A stretch of DNA of 64,000 nucleotides from Trueperella pyogenes (lineage in GTDB: Bacteria; Actinomycetota; Actinomycetes; Actinomycetales; Actinomycetaceae). The stretch covers positions 372,001-436,000 of the forward strand of contig NZ_JVLH01000009.1 in the NCBI RefSeq assembly GCF_001070855.1, written 5' to 3'. Shown in pieces: positions 17,001-25,966 of this stretch. How positions within the stretch are numbered: position 1 is the first letter of the stretch; every line of letters begins with the position of its first letter. Under the pieces are notes generated by a model. It did no database searches. It saw only the letters and a list, made by a program, of their open reading frames with translations, and was not told the DNA's origin. The position numbers were made by a program, and so were the translations under genes.

Positions 17001-17930
17001 TTACTTCGCGAGGAAGCGTTGGACGAAGCTTTCGGGTAGGTACAGGTACTTTTCTACAAGTCCCATAAAGGTCTCAAAGTCGATCTTTGGATTGCTGAAA
17101 AGCTCGTGAAGTTCGGGATTATCACCCTGGGTAATCGGGCCGAATTCTCCAGTGGGTAGGCAGTAGAAGATATCGCGACTGATCGCGAAACCGTTGTTAT
17201 TACCGAATTCTTCCATGACCGCGAAGCGCATGTAGTCGGCCATCTGGAGTATCTGTCGTGATATGTCTTCCGGATCGATGGGTGCATAGAGCAGGACGGA
17301 TCGTTGCGGAATAGCGAAGAACAAACCGTGGGGAGCGTTAATTTGGAGATTGCTTACCAAGGCACTGATGTTTGCTGCCTTGCCGGCAATGAATGGTGAT
17401 TCTCCCAGAAGCTCGGTGAATGGACCCACCTCTTGCTTGGTGTCGATTGGCTCATTATCGGTGTTGATCTGACCGTAGTAGAAGAGCTCGTCGACGGAAA
17501 GCGGGTATTGAGCAAGACTTTGATCCGTCACCAATGACACGCTGTTCGGGAAATCCAGATAGAGCGCTTTGGCTAATCCGGCAGTGAATGGGCGAATGTA
17601 GGTGATGGGCAGATCTGAGCTCTGTCCGCCCCGGATGATGCGGGTGCGAATTCGTCGGCGAAGCTCGTCGGGATCATTAAGCGAGTACTCGGGCATCCGC
17701 AGGGTCTCAATCATGAAGGCAACCCAGCGTTCGATTCGCTCCTGATGCTGGGCCTGGTCGCAGCGCGATAGATCCGACAGAAGGTTTTCAACGTTGAAGC
17801 GCATGGTGTCGACGGTCAGAATGTAGCCGTTTGTTTGAGGGTCGACTTGGGGAGTCGCGTTGATGCCAGCATCTTCCAGGCGCTTCAAAAGATAGGGGAA
17901 CGTGCGTTGAATCAGTTCATTGCGGTCCAT
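17001..17930 (-). CDS. Uncharacterised protein, DUF1444 (YtpQ)-like
   Basis: A 309-residue soluble protein without signal peptide or membrane helices. The order of motifs resembles the DUF1444/YtpQ family: an Arg-rich segment RRRIRTRIIRGG, then LPITYIRPFTAGLAKALYLDFP with SVSLVTDQSLAQYPLSVDELF, then GLFFAIPQRSVLLYAPIDPED where YtpQ has a similar strand pattern. The match is by eye and partial. The function is unknown. No strong SD precedes the ATG. It faces the tRNA-Leu gene in the same direction. Confidence 0.6.
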   Translation of the reverse strand: MDRNELIQRTFPYLLKRLEDAGINATPQVDPQTNGYILTVDTMRFNVENLLSDLSRCDQAQHQERIERWVAFMIETLRMPEYSLNDPDELRRRIRTRIIRGGQSSDLPITYIRPFTAGLAKALYLDFPNSVSLVTDQSLAQYPLSVDELFYYGQINTDNEPIDTKQEVGPFTELLGESPFIAGKAANISALVSNLQINAPHGLFFAIPQRSVLLYAPIDPEDISRQILQMADYMRFAVMEEFGNNNGFAISRDIFYCLPTGEFGPITQGDNPELHELFSNPKIDFETFMGLVEKYLYLPESFVQRFLAK

Positions 17931-18020
17931 GGACTGAGTTTATCGTTTTTCATATTTGAAAGAGCTGGATTGAGGATGGATGAGGAGTTTGATGCAGGTC
18001 TTTTCTGAGGGTAAATTTGT

Positions 18021-18067
18021 CTGATAAATATGCTGCGTTTTGCAGCTCGACCTGTCAGACTTATCAG
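18021..18067. promoter_or_regulatory. Inverted repeat pair upstream of the DUF4862 gene
   Basis: CTGATAA (18021-18027) and its reverse complement TTATCAG (18061-18067) lie 40 bases apart, and a small GCTGC/GCAGC hairpin sits between. The spacing of about four helical turns would suit looping by a dimeric repressor. The regulator is unknown. Confidence 0.35.
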
Positions 18068-18112
18068 TGCGTGTCCCAACGACGGCGACATCACCACAGA
18101 AGGATGATCACA

Positions 18113-19012
18113 ATGACAATCCCATTCATTATCGGAGCCTACGCCTCGCATCCGGCGCCGGAGCTACAAGAGGAGTACTACAAACTTCTCGCGCAGCAGC
18201 CGTGGATCAACGGCCTCGAAATGCCCTATCCCGGACAGATCGCCACCGACAACGAACTTCTCGCCGGCCTGCTTGCCGCGAACTGGGATTTCAACGCCGT
18301 CACCGCCATCCCCGGCACCATGCAAAACGTCGGCAAAGACGCGAACTTCGGCTTGGCCTCGCCAGATCGGGACGGTCGCGAGGCCGCGCTGGCTTTCACC
18401 CGCCAGCTGCGTGAGGACGTGGGCAAGTTGAGCGAGCATGCTGATCGCAATGTGGTGACGCGCATCGAGGTGCACTCGGCACCTACGCGGACCGCGGAAG
18501 GGGACGCGTTCAGGCGCTCGTTGGAAGTTCTGCGCGAATGGGATTGGTACGGCGCGAAGCTCGTGATTGAGCATTGCGATCGCTTTATCTCCGAGCAAAA
18601 GCCGGAAAAGGGATTCCTCTCGGTCGAAGAAGAAATCGAGATCGCTGCGGAATTTGAGGTCGGTGTCTTGATTAACTGGGGACGCTCCGTTCTAGAAGAG
18701 CGCAGTGCCGATGCTGCCTACGATCACATCATTGCGGCTGGAAAGCGCGGGGTTCTGGATGGTGTCGTCTTCTCTGGTGCAGGTCCCGAGGAAACTCAGT
18801 ACGGCTATTCGTGGGTTGATGGGCACCTGCCCAGCCAGAGCGATGAACCGGCATCGCTCATGAGTGACGCGGAAATTAAGCGCTGCGCACAGGCCGCGAT
18901 CGAAGCTGGATGCAACTATCTGGGCGCGAAGATGTGCGTGCCTAAGGATGCGACCTTGGAGGAGCGCCTTGCAATGCTGACCCACGTCTACAAGGCGTGT
19001 GATCTTAAGTAA
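18113..19012 (+). CDS. DUF4862 family protein (xylose-isomerase-like barrel)
   Basis: A 299-residue soluble protein that I recognise as DUF4862. It has TIM-barrel features: GLEMPYPGQI near the N-terminus, TRIEVHSAP and KLVIEHCDRF in the middle, GVLINWGRSVLEERSA, and GVVFSGAGPEETQYGYSWVDGHLP. It probably acts on a sugar or sugar acid, but no activity is established to my knowledge. ATG 18113 has AAGGA eight bases upstream; the ATG at 18104 sits directly on the SD, and an in-frame extension to 18017 is rich in His/Arg and lacks an SD. The gene ends in a strong terminator. Confidence 0.8.
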   Translation: MTIPFIIGAYASHPAPELQEEYYKLLAQQPWINGLEMPYPGQIATDNELLAGLLAANWDFNAVTAIPGTMQNVGKDANFGLASPDRDGREAALAFTRQLREDVGKLSEHADRNVVTRIEVHSAPTRTAEGDAFRRSLEVLREWDWYGAKLVIEHCDRFISEQKPEKGFLSVEEEIEIAAEFEVGVLINWGRSVLEERSADAAYDHIIAAGKRGVLDGVVFSGAGPEETQYGYSWVDGHLPSQSDEPASLMSDAEIKRCAQAAIEAGCNYLGAKMCVPKDATLEERLAMLTHVYKACDLK

Positions 19013-19044
19013 GTGCGTGCCTTGGCACTCATTGAAGATGTGTC

Positions 19045-19087
19045 GTGGGGGTGGAGCCGGGGAGCGGCTCCACCCCCACTCTTTGTG
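19045..19087 (+). terminator. Rho-independent terminator after the DUF4862 gene
   Basis: A perfect 14-bp stem (19045-19058 with 19066-19079; arms GTGGGGGTGGAGCC and GGCTCCACCCCCAC) with a seven-base loop, followed by TCTTTGTGT. This position also shows that an apparent GTG start at 19045 for the next gene is false. Confidence 0.85.
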
Positions 19088-19107
19088 TAAACATGTATAA
19101 AGATCAC

Positions 19108-19878
19108 ATGCATGAAAAATGGGAGCGGACAATGGAGTGGCCGCTCATGGTTGTTGCCGTCGTTTTCTTGGTTGCCTATTCTGCGCAAATTGTGACGGAT
19201 GCGAGTGGGGTCGACTACGAGCGTTATGAACTTGTCTTGAATATCTGTTGGGCCGTATTTGGTATCGACTATCTTGTCAGGCTCGTTACTGCGCCTGAAA
19301 AATGGCGGTGGTTTAAGGCGAATCTGGTTGATTTCTTTTCTGTCGCCTTGCCTTTCCTTCGGCCACTACGTCTTGTGCGTTTGGTAGCACTACTGCGCAT
19401 CTTTCAGCGTTCTGCAGATGCGGAACTGCGAAATAAAATTTCTCTCTATACGGGAGCGATATCTGCCTTGCTCATTTGGGTTGGGGCACTCACTGTCCTT
19501 GAGGCCGAGCGCCACGCCGAGGGAGCGACACTGACCGACCTTGGACGAGCACTGTGGTGGTCTCTAGTTACTGTGACGACGGTTGGATACGGCGACATCG
19601 CACCTGTAACAGTTACAGGGCGTGTGGTTGCGGCGATCTACATGCTCTTTGGGATTGCGCTCATTGGAATCGTGACCGGTATTTTCTCATCTTGGTTCCT
19701 TGAAAGGATTAAACAAGAAGAGGGAATGAAGGCTGAAGAGCCAGCAGTTGCCACTGCCGCTGCAGTGCAACAGCCGGAGGCTCATGCTCAATTAGAAAAG
19801 CAGATCGCAGAGCTGACTCAAGAAGTTCGATTACTCCGTGCAGAAGTTGCGGCGGCTCAGGCGAAATCCCATGTTTGA
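19108..19878 (+). CDS. Voltage-gated-like potassium channel
   Basis: A tetrameric K+ channel subunit of about 256 residues. It has a voltage-sensor-like part (WAVFGIDYLVRLVTAP, then an S4-like segment FLRPLRLVRLVALLRIFQR with regularly spaced Arg) and a pore with selectivity filter TVTTVGYGD, followed by the inner helix. The C-terminus is a Gln/Glu/Ala-rich coiled coil (QLEKQIAELTQEVRLLRAEVAA). The start is uncertain: ATG 19093, 19108 and 19132 are all in frame. I chose 19108 because homologues usually begin with W-x-x-R-T-x-W-P-L; ATG 19132 has the best SD (GGAG six bases upstream). Confidence 0.88.
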   Translation: MHEKWERTMEWPLMVVAVVFLVAYSAQIVTDASGVDYERYELVLNICWAVFGIDYLVRLVTAPEKWRWFKANLVDFFSVALPFLRPLRLVRLVALLRIFQRSADAELRNKISLYTGAISALLIWVGALTVLEAERHAEGATLTDLGRALWWSLVTVTTVGYGDIAPVTVTGRVVAAIYMLFGIALIGIVTGIFSSWFLERIKQEEGMKAEEPAVATAAAVQQPEAHAQLEKQIAELTQEVRLLRAEVAAAQAKSHV

Positions 19879-19879
19879 C

Positions 19880-21793
19880 CTACTCCACGGTGACGGACTT
19901 GGCCAGGTTTCGTGGTTGGTCAACATCCAGCCCCTTAACCGCAGCGAGCTTACACGCAAAAATCTGCAGCGGAACAATTGTCAGTAGCGGTGCATAGAGC
20001 GTCGGAACCGGTGGAACGCGGAAGACGACTTCAGCGAACTCATCAACCGATGCATCGCCTTCCTCTGCAATGACAATGGTTCGGGCCCCGCGCGCACGAA
20101 CTTCTTGGATATTCGCCAAGACCTTCGCGTGCAGTTCGGGGCGGCGCGGAGTCGGCACAATGACCACAACCGGCTGGCCTTCATCCACCAGAGCGATCGG
20201 CCCGTGCTTGAGTTCGCCGGCCGCAAAACCCTCTGCGTGGATGTAGCAGATTTCCTTGAGCTTGAGCGCACCCTCAAGTGCGACGGGGTAGCCCACGTGA
20301 CGACCCAAGTAGATCACGGAGGTTGCGTCCTTCATGGTGCGGGCGAACTGGCGAACGGTCTCTCCGCTATCCAAAACCTTCTGGATCGCCTCGGGCACGT
20401 GGGCGAGCTTCTCCATGTAGTCGGCGATTTCGTCGGCGTACTTGTTTCCGCGAACCTGTGCCAAATACAGACCAAGGATGAAGCAGGCAGTGACCTGTGA
20501 TGTGAAGGCCTTCGTTGATGCAACTGCGATTTCAGGCCCCGCATGGGTCAAAATCACGGCATCCGATTCGCGTGAAATTGTCGAACCGGGAGTATTGACA
20601 ATCGCGACGACCTTCGCGCCCTGTTCGCGCGCGTGGCGAATCGCCTGGATCGTATCCATGGTTTCGCCGCTCTGAGAAATTGCGACAACTAAAGTCTTTT
20701 CGCCAACGACCGGATCGCGGTAGCGAAATTCGCTGGAGAGCTCGACTTCGACGGGAATTCGGCACCAGTGTTCGATCGCGTAACGAGCGACCTGTCCCGC
20801 ATAAGAAGCCGTCCCGCAACCAATCATGATGATCTTGTCGATTCCGCGAAGCACGTGTTCTGGGATTCGAACTTCATCCAATGCCAGGTGCTCGTGGGAA
20901 TCCAGGCGATCAGCCAAAGTATCCGCAACCCCTCGAGGCTGCTCGTGAATTTCCTTCTCCATGAAGGTTGGCCATCCACCCTTGGTCGCGCGGTCCGCCG
21001 AAAAATCGACTTCATATTCCTTCAGGGGAACCGGGTGTCCATCCGCACCGATGACCGTTACAGCGGAAGCGCTCACGACAACCAGCTGGTCTTGCCCAAT
21101 TTCTACCGCGCGATTTGTGTGCTCGATAAATGCCAGTACATCCGAGCCAAGGAAGTTCTCTCCCTCGCCCAAGCCAATAACCAGCGGCGATGATCTGCGG
21201 GCGGCAACAATAACCTTGGGAGATTCAGTAGATAGTGCGAGCAGTGTGAAGGTTCCTTCAAGCTTCGCGGTCACTTCGCGCATAGCGACGATCAGTCGGC
21301 GTGCGACGGCCTCGTCAGTGCCGCTGAGTCCCGCTACTTCACCCGTGTACGAGGCCGGACCCGCCTGGTCGTAGGCGTGTGCAAGCAGGTGCACGACTAC
21401 TTCCGTATCGGTTTCCGAGGCGAATACCGCGCCTTGTGCGCGCAACTGCGCGCGCAGGTTATCGGCATTTTCGATAATCCCGTTGTGGACCAATGCGAAA
21501 CGTCCGTCGGGACTCACATGTGGGTGTGCATTCGCAACGGTTGGGCGACCGTGAGTTGCCCAACGGGTGTGTCCGATCCCAGCGAAAGCGTCGGCGGGCG
21601 CATCCTGATCAACGGCCTCGCGCAGGTTAACCAGCTTTCCGACAGCCTTGATGACATTTAATTTCCCCGGGTTTGCTAAGGCAATTCCCGCGGAGTCGTA
21701 TCCGCGATATTCCAGGCGTGAAAGTCCATCAAGAACGACCTGGCGGCTTCGCTGAGAGGCTTCGCATGCGACTTGTCCAACAATTCCGCACAT
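19880..21793 (-). CDS. glmS: Glutamine--fructose-6-phosphate aminotransferase (isomerising)
   Basis: Makes glucosamine-6-phosphate for peptidoglycan. The protein is 637 residues from MCGIVG, where Cys2 becomes the N-terminal nucleophile of the class II amidotransferase domain. The amidotransferase signatures RLEYRGYDSAG and GHTRWATHGRP are present. Two SIS domains follow (ISQSGETMDT, TPGSTISRESD) and the protein ends in the typical DQPRNLAKSVTVE. The frame is open upstream to 22315, but nothing before Cys2 could be translated in an active enzyme. No glmS ribozyme is visible in the 68-base gap to the next gene. It converges with the K+ channel gene with one base between stops. Confidence 0.96.
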   Translation of the reverse strand: MCGIVGQVACEASQRSRQVVLDGLSRLEYRGYDSAGIALANPGKLNVIKAVGKLVNLREAVDQDAPADAFAGIGHTRWATHGRPTVANAHPHVSPDGRFALVHNGIIENADNLRAQLRAQGAVFASETDTEVVVHLLAHAYDQAGPASYTGEVAGLSGTDEAVARRLIVAMREVTAKLEGTFTLLALSTESPKVIVAARRSSPLVIGLGEGENFLGSDVLAFIEHTNRAVEIGQDQLVVVSASAVTVIGADGHPVPLKEYEVDFSADRATKGGWPTFMEKEIHEQPRGVADTLADRLDSHEHLALDEVRIPEHVLRGIDKIIMIGCGTASYAGQVARYAIEHWCRIPVEVELSSEFRYRDPVVGEKTLVVAISQSGETMDTIQAIRHAREQGAKVVAIVNTPGSTISRESDAVILTHAGPEIAVASTKAFTSQVTACFILGLYLAQVRGNKYADEIADYMEKLAHVPEAIQKVLDSGETVRQFARTMKDATSVIYLGRHVGYPVALEGALKLKEICYIHAEGFAAGELKHGPIALVDEGQPVVVIVPTPRRPELHAKVLANIQEVRARGARTIVIAEEGDASVDEFAEVVFRVPPVPTLYAPLLTIVPLQIFACKLAAVKGLDVDQPRNLAKSVTVE

Positions 21794-21806
21794 GTTCTCA
21801 TTGCAA

Positions 21807-21853
21807 CACAGGAGCCTTGCTATCGCTTGCCGGATAGCTATGTGGGGCCTGTG
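21807..21853 (-). terminator. Nested hairpin between the ROK gene and glmS
   Basis: CACAGG (21807-21812) pairs with CCTGTG (21848-21853) and encloses GCTATC/GATAGC (21819-21824/21833-21838). No clear U-run follows on the minus strand, so it may be a weak terminator for the ROK gene or a leader structure for glmS. Confidence 0.45.
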
Positions 21854-21861
21854 AAAATTGC

Positions 21862-23088
21862 TTAGAGAAGGGTGATCGCTTGATCCTTCCAGTGGATTGG
21901 ATCGTCCACAGTCAGCTCGAGGACTCGATGTGCACCACCTCGCAGTGATAGATCCTCTGAGTGGAGGAGGATATCGATCTGCGGTGTTTGCCAGGGCGCT
22001 TGAAGGACTCGCGTCGCAAGTTCTTCGTGAAGACTTGGCAGCAGGTAAGGTGCGATTTCGGCAACCAAGCCACCTAAGTAGACCTGAGAGATATCGACAG
22101 TGTTGACGACTGCGGACAGCGCTTGGCCCAAGGCGCGACCGGCATGGGTCATGGCATCTTGAGCGCGTGAGCTGTGGCCCGCGTGCTGCAGAATCTCGCG
22201 TGTGCTTGCATTGTCGCCCAGTCCAGCCGCATGGCCAAGAGCTTTCAATCCTGCGACAGTTTCCAAGCAGCCGCGCGCGCCACACGAACAGATTGCACCT
22301 TCGGGTTCCACACAAATATGCCCGATTTCGCCTGACCAGCCGTGCGCGCCACTCAGCGGTTGATGGTTGACGATCAACCCGCCGCCGATGCCGACTTCTC
22401 CCGAGACGTAGATAAATGAGTCCGGCCCTTCGGGGACCCCGGGGCGAGGGTAGGCGACAGCGTAGGCTGCCAAGTCGGCCTCGTTCGCAACCAGGGTGAC
22501 GTCAAGGTCGTGGAGGGGGCGAAGGAGTTCCTTGCGGGGGATGTTTCGCCAGCCAAGGTTGGGTGCGATGGTCAGGGTGTCGGCAGAAAAGAGGCCTGGG
22601 AGGGCAAGTGAACTTCCAAGGAAAAGCGCGCCTGCACTGCTTCCCTCGCGCAAGACACGTCTGGCGATTCGTGCGAGTTTACGCAGGGTTGAGGTCGGGT
22701 CTGCTCCTGAGAAGTCGCCGCTCACGCATTCGTGGGCCAAGACCGTCCCGCTCAAGTCAACAAGGTAAGCGCCGAGCACTGAGACGTTGACCTGTAGACC
22801 CAGCGCAATAACCTTTCCCGAGGTTGGGGAGAGCACGCTGGTGGGGCGTCCCCTTTGTCCGGTTGAGAGTTTGTCTTCGCTTTCCTCGACGAGGCTGGAG
22901 GCGATGAGTTCGTCGACAAGCCGCGACATCGTTGCGCGTGAAATTCCGGTTTGGGCAGCGATGCCCGCGCGGTTGATTGCGCCGGGATTGGCCAGAATAT
23001 GGCGCAATGCCAAGGAAAGGTTGTGGGCACGCAGGGATTGATTGGTTGCCCCGGAATCGGGGTTCGATGTGCGTGCGGCGGTAGACAT
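21862..23088 (-). CDS. ROK-family transcriptional regulator, probably the xylose repressor
   Basis: A 408-residue sugar-responsive repressor. The winged helix is at about residues 38-72 (INRAGIAAQTGISRATMSRLVDELIASSLV). The ROK domain has SGAHGWSGEIGHICVEPEGAICSCGARGCLETVAG, with a complete zinc site including the final Glu. It is divergent from xylA-xylB with one palindromic operator between them, the usual arrangement for XylR. The ATG at 23088 has no strong SD. Confidence 0.88.
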   Translation of the reverse strand: MSTAARTSNPDSGATNQSLRAHNLSLALRHILANPGAINRAGIAAQTGISRATMSRLVDELIASSLVEESEDKLSTGQRGRPTSVLSPTSGKVIALGLQVNVSVLGAYLVDLSGTVLAHECVSGDFSGADPTSTLRKLARIARRVLREGSSAGALFLGSSLALPGLFSADTLTIAPNLGWRNIPRKELLRPLHDLDVTLVANEADLAAYAVAYPRPGVPEGPDSFIYVSGEVGIGGGLIVNHQPLSGAHGWSGEIGHICVEPEGAICSCGARGCLETVAGLKALGHAAGLGDNASTREILQHAGHSSRAQDAMTHAGRALGQALSAVVNTVDISQVYLGGLVAEIAPYLLPSLHEELATRVLQAPWQTPQIDILLHSEDLSLRGGAHRVLELTVDDPIHWKDQAITLL

Positions 23089-23118
23089 ATCTTGACTCTA
23101 TCGCATCTGGAGGATTAT

Positions 23119-23133
23119 GTTATGAGTCACAAC
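23119..23133. promoter_or_regulatory. Operator in the xylR-xylA intergenic region
   Basis: GTTATGAGTCACAAC is a 15-base near-perfect inverted repeat (six of seven arm positions match) between the divergent ROK and xylA genes. It shares form and half-site with GTTACGAATCGTAAC at 7677-7691; together they suggest a consensus GTTAYGANTCRYAAC for ROK proteins in this organism. Confidence 0.7.
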
Positions 23134-23176
23134 AAAACGTGACGCAGTAGTCATTTAATCTATGGAAGGCCATGCT

Positions 23177-24358
23177 ATGGCGTATGTACCTCGCCCCGAA
23201 GATCATTTCTCTTTCGGCCTGTGGACCGTGGGATGGAATGCAGTTGATCCCTTTGGAACCGGAACGCGTCCGGTGCTTGATCCGTGGGAATATGCTTCAA
23301 AGCTCGCAGAAATAGGCGCATGGGGAATTACCTTCCATGACAATGACGTCTTTGATTTCGATGCGTCAGATTCGGAGCGTCATCAGCGGGTCATGCAGCT
23401 GAAAGATGCTGTCGAAGACGCCGGCCTTGTTATTGAGATGGTCACGACGAACACCTTCACGCACCCGGTCTTCAAAGACGGTGGCCTGACCAATAATGAC
23501 CGAGAGATCCGCCGCTTTGGCCTGCGTAAAATTTTGCGTAACGTCGACCTTGCCGCAGAACTTGGCGCAACAACCTTCGTCATGTGGGGCGGGCGCGAAG
23601 GCGCCGAATACGACTCGTCAAAGGATCTAAACGCTGCCTTTAATCGCTACTGCGAAGGCCTCGATACCGTTGCGGGATACATCAAGTCCCGCGGATACAA
23701 CCTCCGTATCGGTCTTGAGCCCAAGCCCAACGAACCTCGCGGTGATATCTTCCTGCCGACCGTCGGTCATGCTCTGGCACTCATCGCGCAGCTCGATAAT
23801 GGCGACGTTGTTGGCCTCAATCCTGAAACCGGACACGAACAAATGGCCGGCCTGAACTACACGCACGCCTTGGCGCAGGCGCTGAACGCCGGCAAGCTCT
23901 TCCACATTGACCTCAATGGGCAGTCGGGAATCAAGTACGACCAGGACAAGGCTTTTGGTCACGGGGATCTAGCCAGTGCGTTCTTCACGGTCGACCTCCT
24001 TGAGAACGGCTTCCCCGGGGGTGGGCCTCGCTACGAAGGGCCTCGCCACTTCGACTACAAGCCCAGCCGAACCGAGGGTATGGAAGGCGTTTGGGAGTCA
24101 GCTCGGGCCAATATGGACATGTACCTGCGTTTGGCTGAGAAGGCGCGCGAATTCCGCGCTGATCCCATCACTCAGGAGCTCATGGAAGAGGCCTCTGTTT
24201 ACGAACTCGCCCAGCCCACCTTGGATCCGGGCGAGACGATCGATGACTTCCTTGCTGACCGCAGTGCCTACGAGGATTTCGATGCTGATGCGAAGGGAGC
24301 GCGCGAATACCACTACGTCGAGCTCTACCATCACGCAATGCGACACCTGATTGGCTAA
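23177..24358 (+). CDS. xylA: Xylose isomerase
   Basis: Converts D-xylose to D-xylulose. The 393 residues match the short actinobacterial class I enzyme. Visible active-site parts are [11 protein letters not shown] (catalytic His-Asp), [20 protein letters not shown] (metal-binding Glu and Lys), [15 protein letters not shown] and FHIDLNGQ with the Asp ligands. ATG 23177 follows GGAAGG by seven bases; ATG 23162 is in frame but has no SD. It starts four bases from the next gene and so forms an operon with xylB. Confidence 0.96.
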   Translation: MAYVPRPEDHFSFGLWTVGWNAVDPFGTGTRPVLDPWEYASKLAEIGAWGITFHDNDVFDFDASDSERHQRVMQLKDAVEDAGLVIEMVTTNTFTHPVFKDGGLTNNDREIRRFGLRKILRNVDLAAELGATTFVMWGGREGAEYDSSKDLNAAFNRYCEGLDTVAGYIKSRGYNLRIGLEPKPNEPRGDIFLPTVGHALALIAQLDNGDVVGLNPETGHEQMAGLNYTHALAQALNAGKLFHIDLNGQSGIKYDQDKAFGHGDLASAFFTVDLLENGFPGGGPRYEGPRHFDYKPSRTEGMEGVWESARANMDMYLRLAEKAREFRADPITQELMEEASVYELAQPTLDPGETIDDFLADRSAYEDFDADAKGAREYHYVELYHHAMRHLIG

Positions 24359-24362
24359 GACC

Positions 24363-25721
24363 GTGAGCGAAAGCAGACCTTTTGTTGCGGGAGTAGATTC
24401 CTCAACCCAATCATGCAAGGTCGTTATCTGCGACCCCGCTAGTGGAAGGATCATTCGAGAGGGCCGGGCATCGCACCCCGAGGGAAGCGAAGTCGCCCCT
24501 CAGGCATGGTGGGATGCCTTCCTCGAGGCCGTGCGCGCGGCAGGCGGATTCGATGACGTGCGGGCGCTGAGCGTGGGCGGCCAGCAACACGGAATGGTCT
24601 GCTTGGACTCACAAGGTGAGGTGATCCGCCCGGCGCTTTTGTGGAACGATACGCGAAGTGCCGGCGCGGCCGAGGAACTCACCTGCGAACGAGGCGATGG
24701 CGACCGTGAGCGCGGCGCTCGTTGGTGGGCGCAGGCCACTGGCCTCGTTCCTGTTGCCTCTTTTACGGTCACGAAACTGCGCTGGCTTGCAGACAATGAG
24801 CCGGAGAACGCAAGGAAGATCGCGGCAGTATGCCTGCCTCATGACTGGCTGAGTTGGAAAATCCGCGGTGGCTTTGAGGCTGTTGGGTTGGAAGGCCTGT
24901 GCACCGACCGCTCCGACGCCTCGGGAACGGGCTACATGGACCGGGCTGATGCAGTCTACAGGCGCGAAATCTTGGCTCAGGCCCTGCGAATTTCGCTGGA
25001 AGAAGCCGAGGGAATCATCCTTCCGAAGATCTGCGAGCCCATGGAGGCCATGGGATGTGGAGACCTGGCGCAAGGATGGGGAGAAATCGCAATCGGCCCA
25101 GGATGTGGGGACAATGCCGGTGCGGCTCTGGGAGTTGGCCTCGGTGTCGGACAGGCCTTGCTCTCGCTGGGAACCTCCGGGGTTGTTGCCGTTGTTAGCG
25201 AAACTCCCGTCGAAGACCCCAGTGGTCAAGTCGCCGGCTTTGCTGACGCAAGTGGACATTGGCTTCCCCTCGCGTGCACGCTCAACGCCTCGCGAATCCT
25301 CGACGCGGTCGGGGCGATGAGTGGCCTCAGCTATGAGGAACTGGACGAAGCGGCACTGTCGGTTCCCGACGCCGGAGGGCTGCGCTTGGTTCCCTATTTC
25401 GAAGGCGAACGCACGCCGAACCTGCCTGACGCCACCGCCCGATTGGAGGGAATGACGCTCAAGAACTCGACGCGCGCACACCTTGCCCGCGCCGGTGTCG
25501 AAGGCCTGCTTGCCCACATGCGTTTCGCGCTCGAGTGCGTGCGTGAGCTGGGCGTTCCGATCGAGAAAGTGCTCGTTGTCGGTGGCGGAGCGCGCTCGCG
25601 GGCAGTGCAGAGCTTGGCAGCCGAATTCTTAGGAGTGCCCGTTGAATTTCCCGAGGCGGCAGAGTACGTCGCCCTGGGTGCCGCAAGGCAGGCGGGGATG
25701 TTACATTCGCCCACGATGTGA
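24363..25721 (+). CDS. xylB: Xylulokinase (FGGY family)
   Basis: Phosphorylates D-xylulose, the step after XylA. The protein is 452 residues. It begins VAGVDSSTQSCKVV (phosphate-binding loop), contains GGQQHGMV and PALLWNDTRS for substrate binding, GCGDNAGAALGVG with the catalytic Asp, SLGTSG, and the second FGGY signature near VVGGGARSRAVQSLAAEFLGVPV. The start is GTG 24363, four bases after xylA; a TTG at 24351 inside xylA is also in frame. The SD is weak, so translation is probably coupled to xylA. Confidence 0.93.
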   Translation: MSESRPFVAGVDSSTQSCKVVICDPASGRIIREGRASHPEGSEVAPQAWWDAFLEAVRAAGGFDDVRALSVGGQQHGMVCLDSQGEVIRPALLWNDTRSAGAAEELTCERGDGDRERGARWWAQATGLVPVASFTVTKLRWLADNEPENARKIAAVCLPHDWLSWKIRGGFEAVGLEGLCTDRSDASGTGYMDRADAVYRREILAQALRISLEEAEGIILPKICEPMEAMGCGDLAQGWGEIAIGPGCGDNAGAALGVGLGVGQALLSLGTSGVVAVVSETPVEDPSGQVAGFADASGHWLPLACTLNASRILDAVGAMSGLSYEELDEAALSVPDAGGLRLVPYFEGERTPNLPDATARLEGMTLKNSTRAHLARAGVEGLLAHMRFALECVRELGVPIEKVLVVGGGARSRAVQSLAAEFLGVPVEFPEAAEYVALGAARQAGMLHSPTM

Positions 25722-25781
25722 ACAAGTCGCGCGTGGCCCACGTCTGGGCCATAGCATGAGGCTATGTTCCAGCGAATGCGT

Positions 25782-25804
25782 AGCTGACCTTCGCGTCAGC
25801 TTTT
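25782..25804 (+). terminator. Short terminator-like hairpin after xylB
   Basis: AGCTGAC (25782-25788) and GTCAGCT (25795-25801) form a 7-bp stem around CTTCGC, ending in TTTT. A CATAGC/GCTATG hairpin and a GGCCCA/TGGGCC pair lie just upstream, so the region from 25736 is structured. It could end the xyl operon or be an attenuator of the metY leader that follows. Confidence 0.5.
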
Positions 25805-25817
25805 GACCAGACCTACT

Positions 25818-25914
25818 GATGGCTAGAGATTACTCGCCCGGGTCGTACGTCTTTGCGTTGGAAACTGCCGCAATCGCCAAATCGTGAGCGTAGCGGCTCG
25901 ACCCCTCAGCCATC
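25818..25914 (+). ncRNA. Candidate structured leader RNA upstream of metY
   Basis: Complementary blocks are nested: P1 GATGGCT (25818-25824) with AGCCATC (25908-25914), continued by GAG (25826-25828) with CTC (25905-25907); P2 GGGTCG (25840-25845) with CGACCC (25899-25904), stacked on P1; and P3 TTGCG (25853-25857) with CGCAA (25869-25873). It ends about 50 bases before the metY start. I do not recognise it as SAM-I, SAM-II, SAM-IV, SAH or a T-box. The fold is inferred by hand. Confidence 0.4.
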
Positions 25915-25966
25915 GCCTCTCCTCACGTCACAAGAATCAAAAACGTGAACACTAGGAGAAGTAACA

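Noticed and set aside
21794-21861. Possible glmS ribozyme upstream of glmS
   Set aside because: Only 68 bases lie between the ROK stop and the glmS start. The ribozyme needs about 150 bases and its conserved core is not present; only a nested hairpin is visible.
21794-22315. N-terminal extension of glmS to 22315
   Set aside because: The enzyme needs Cys2 exposed as the N-terminal nucleophile; the extension overlaps the ROK gene and has no SD.
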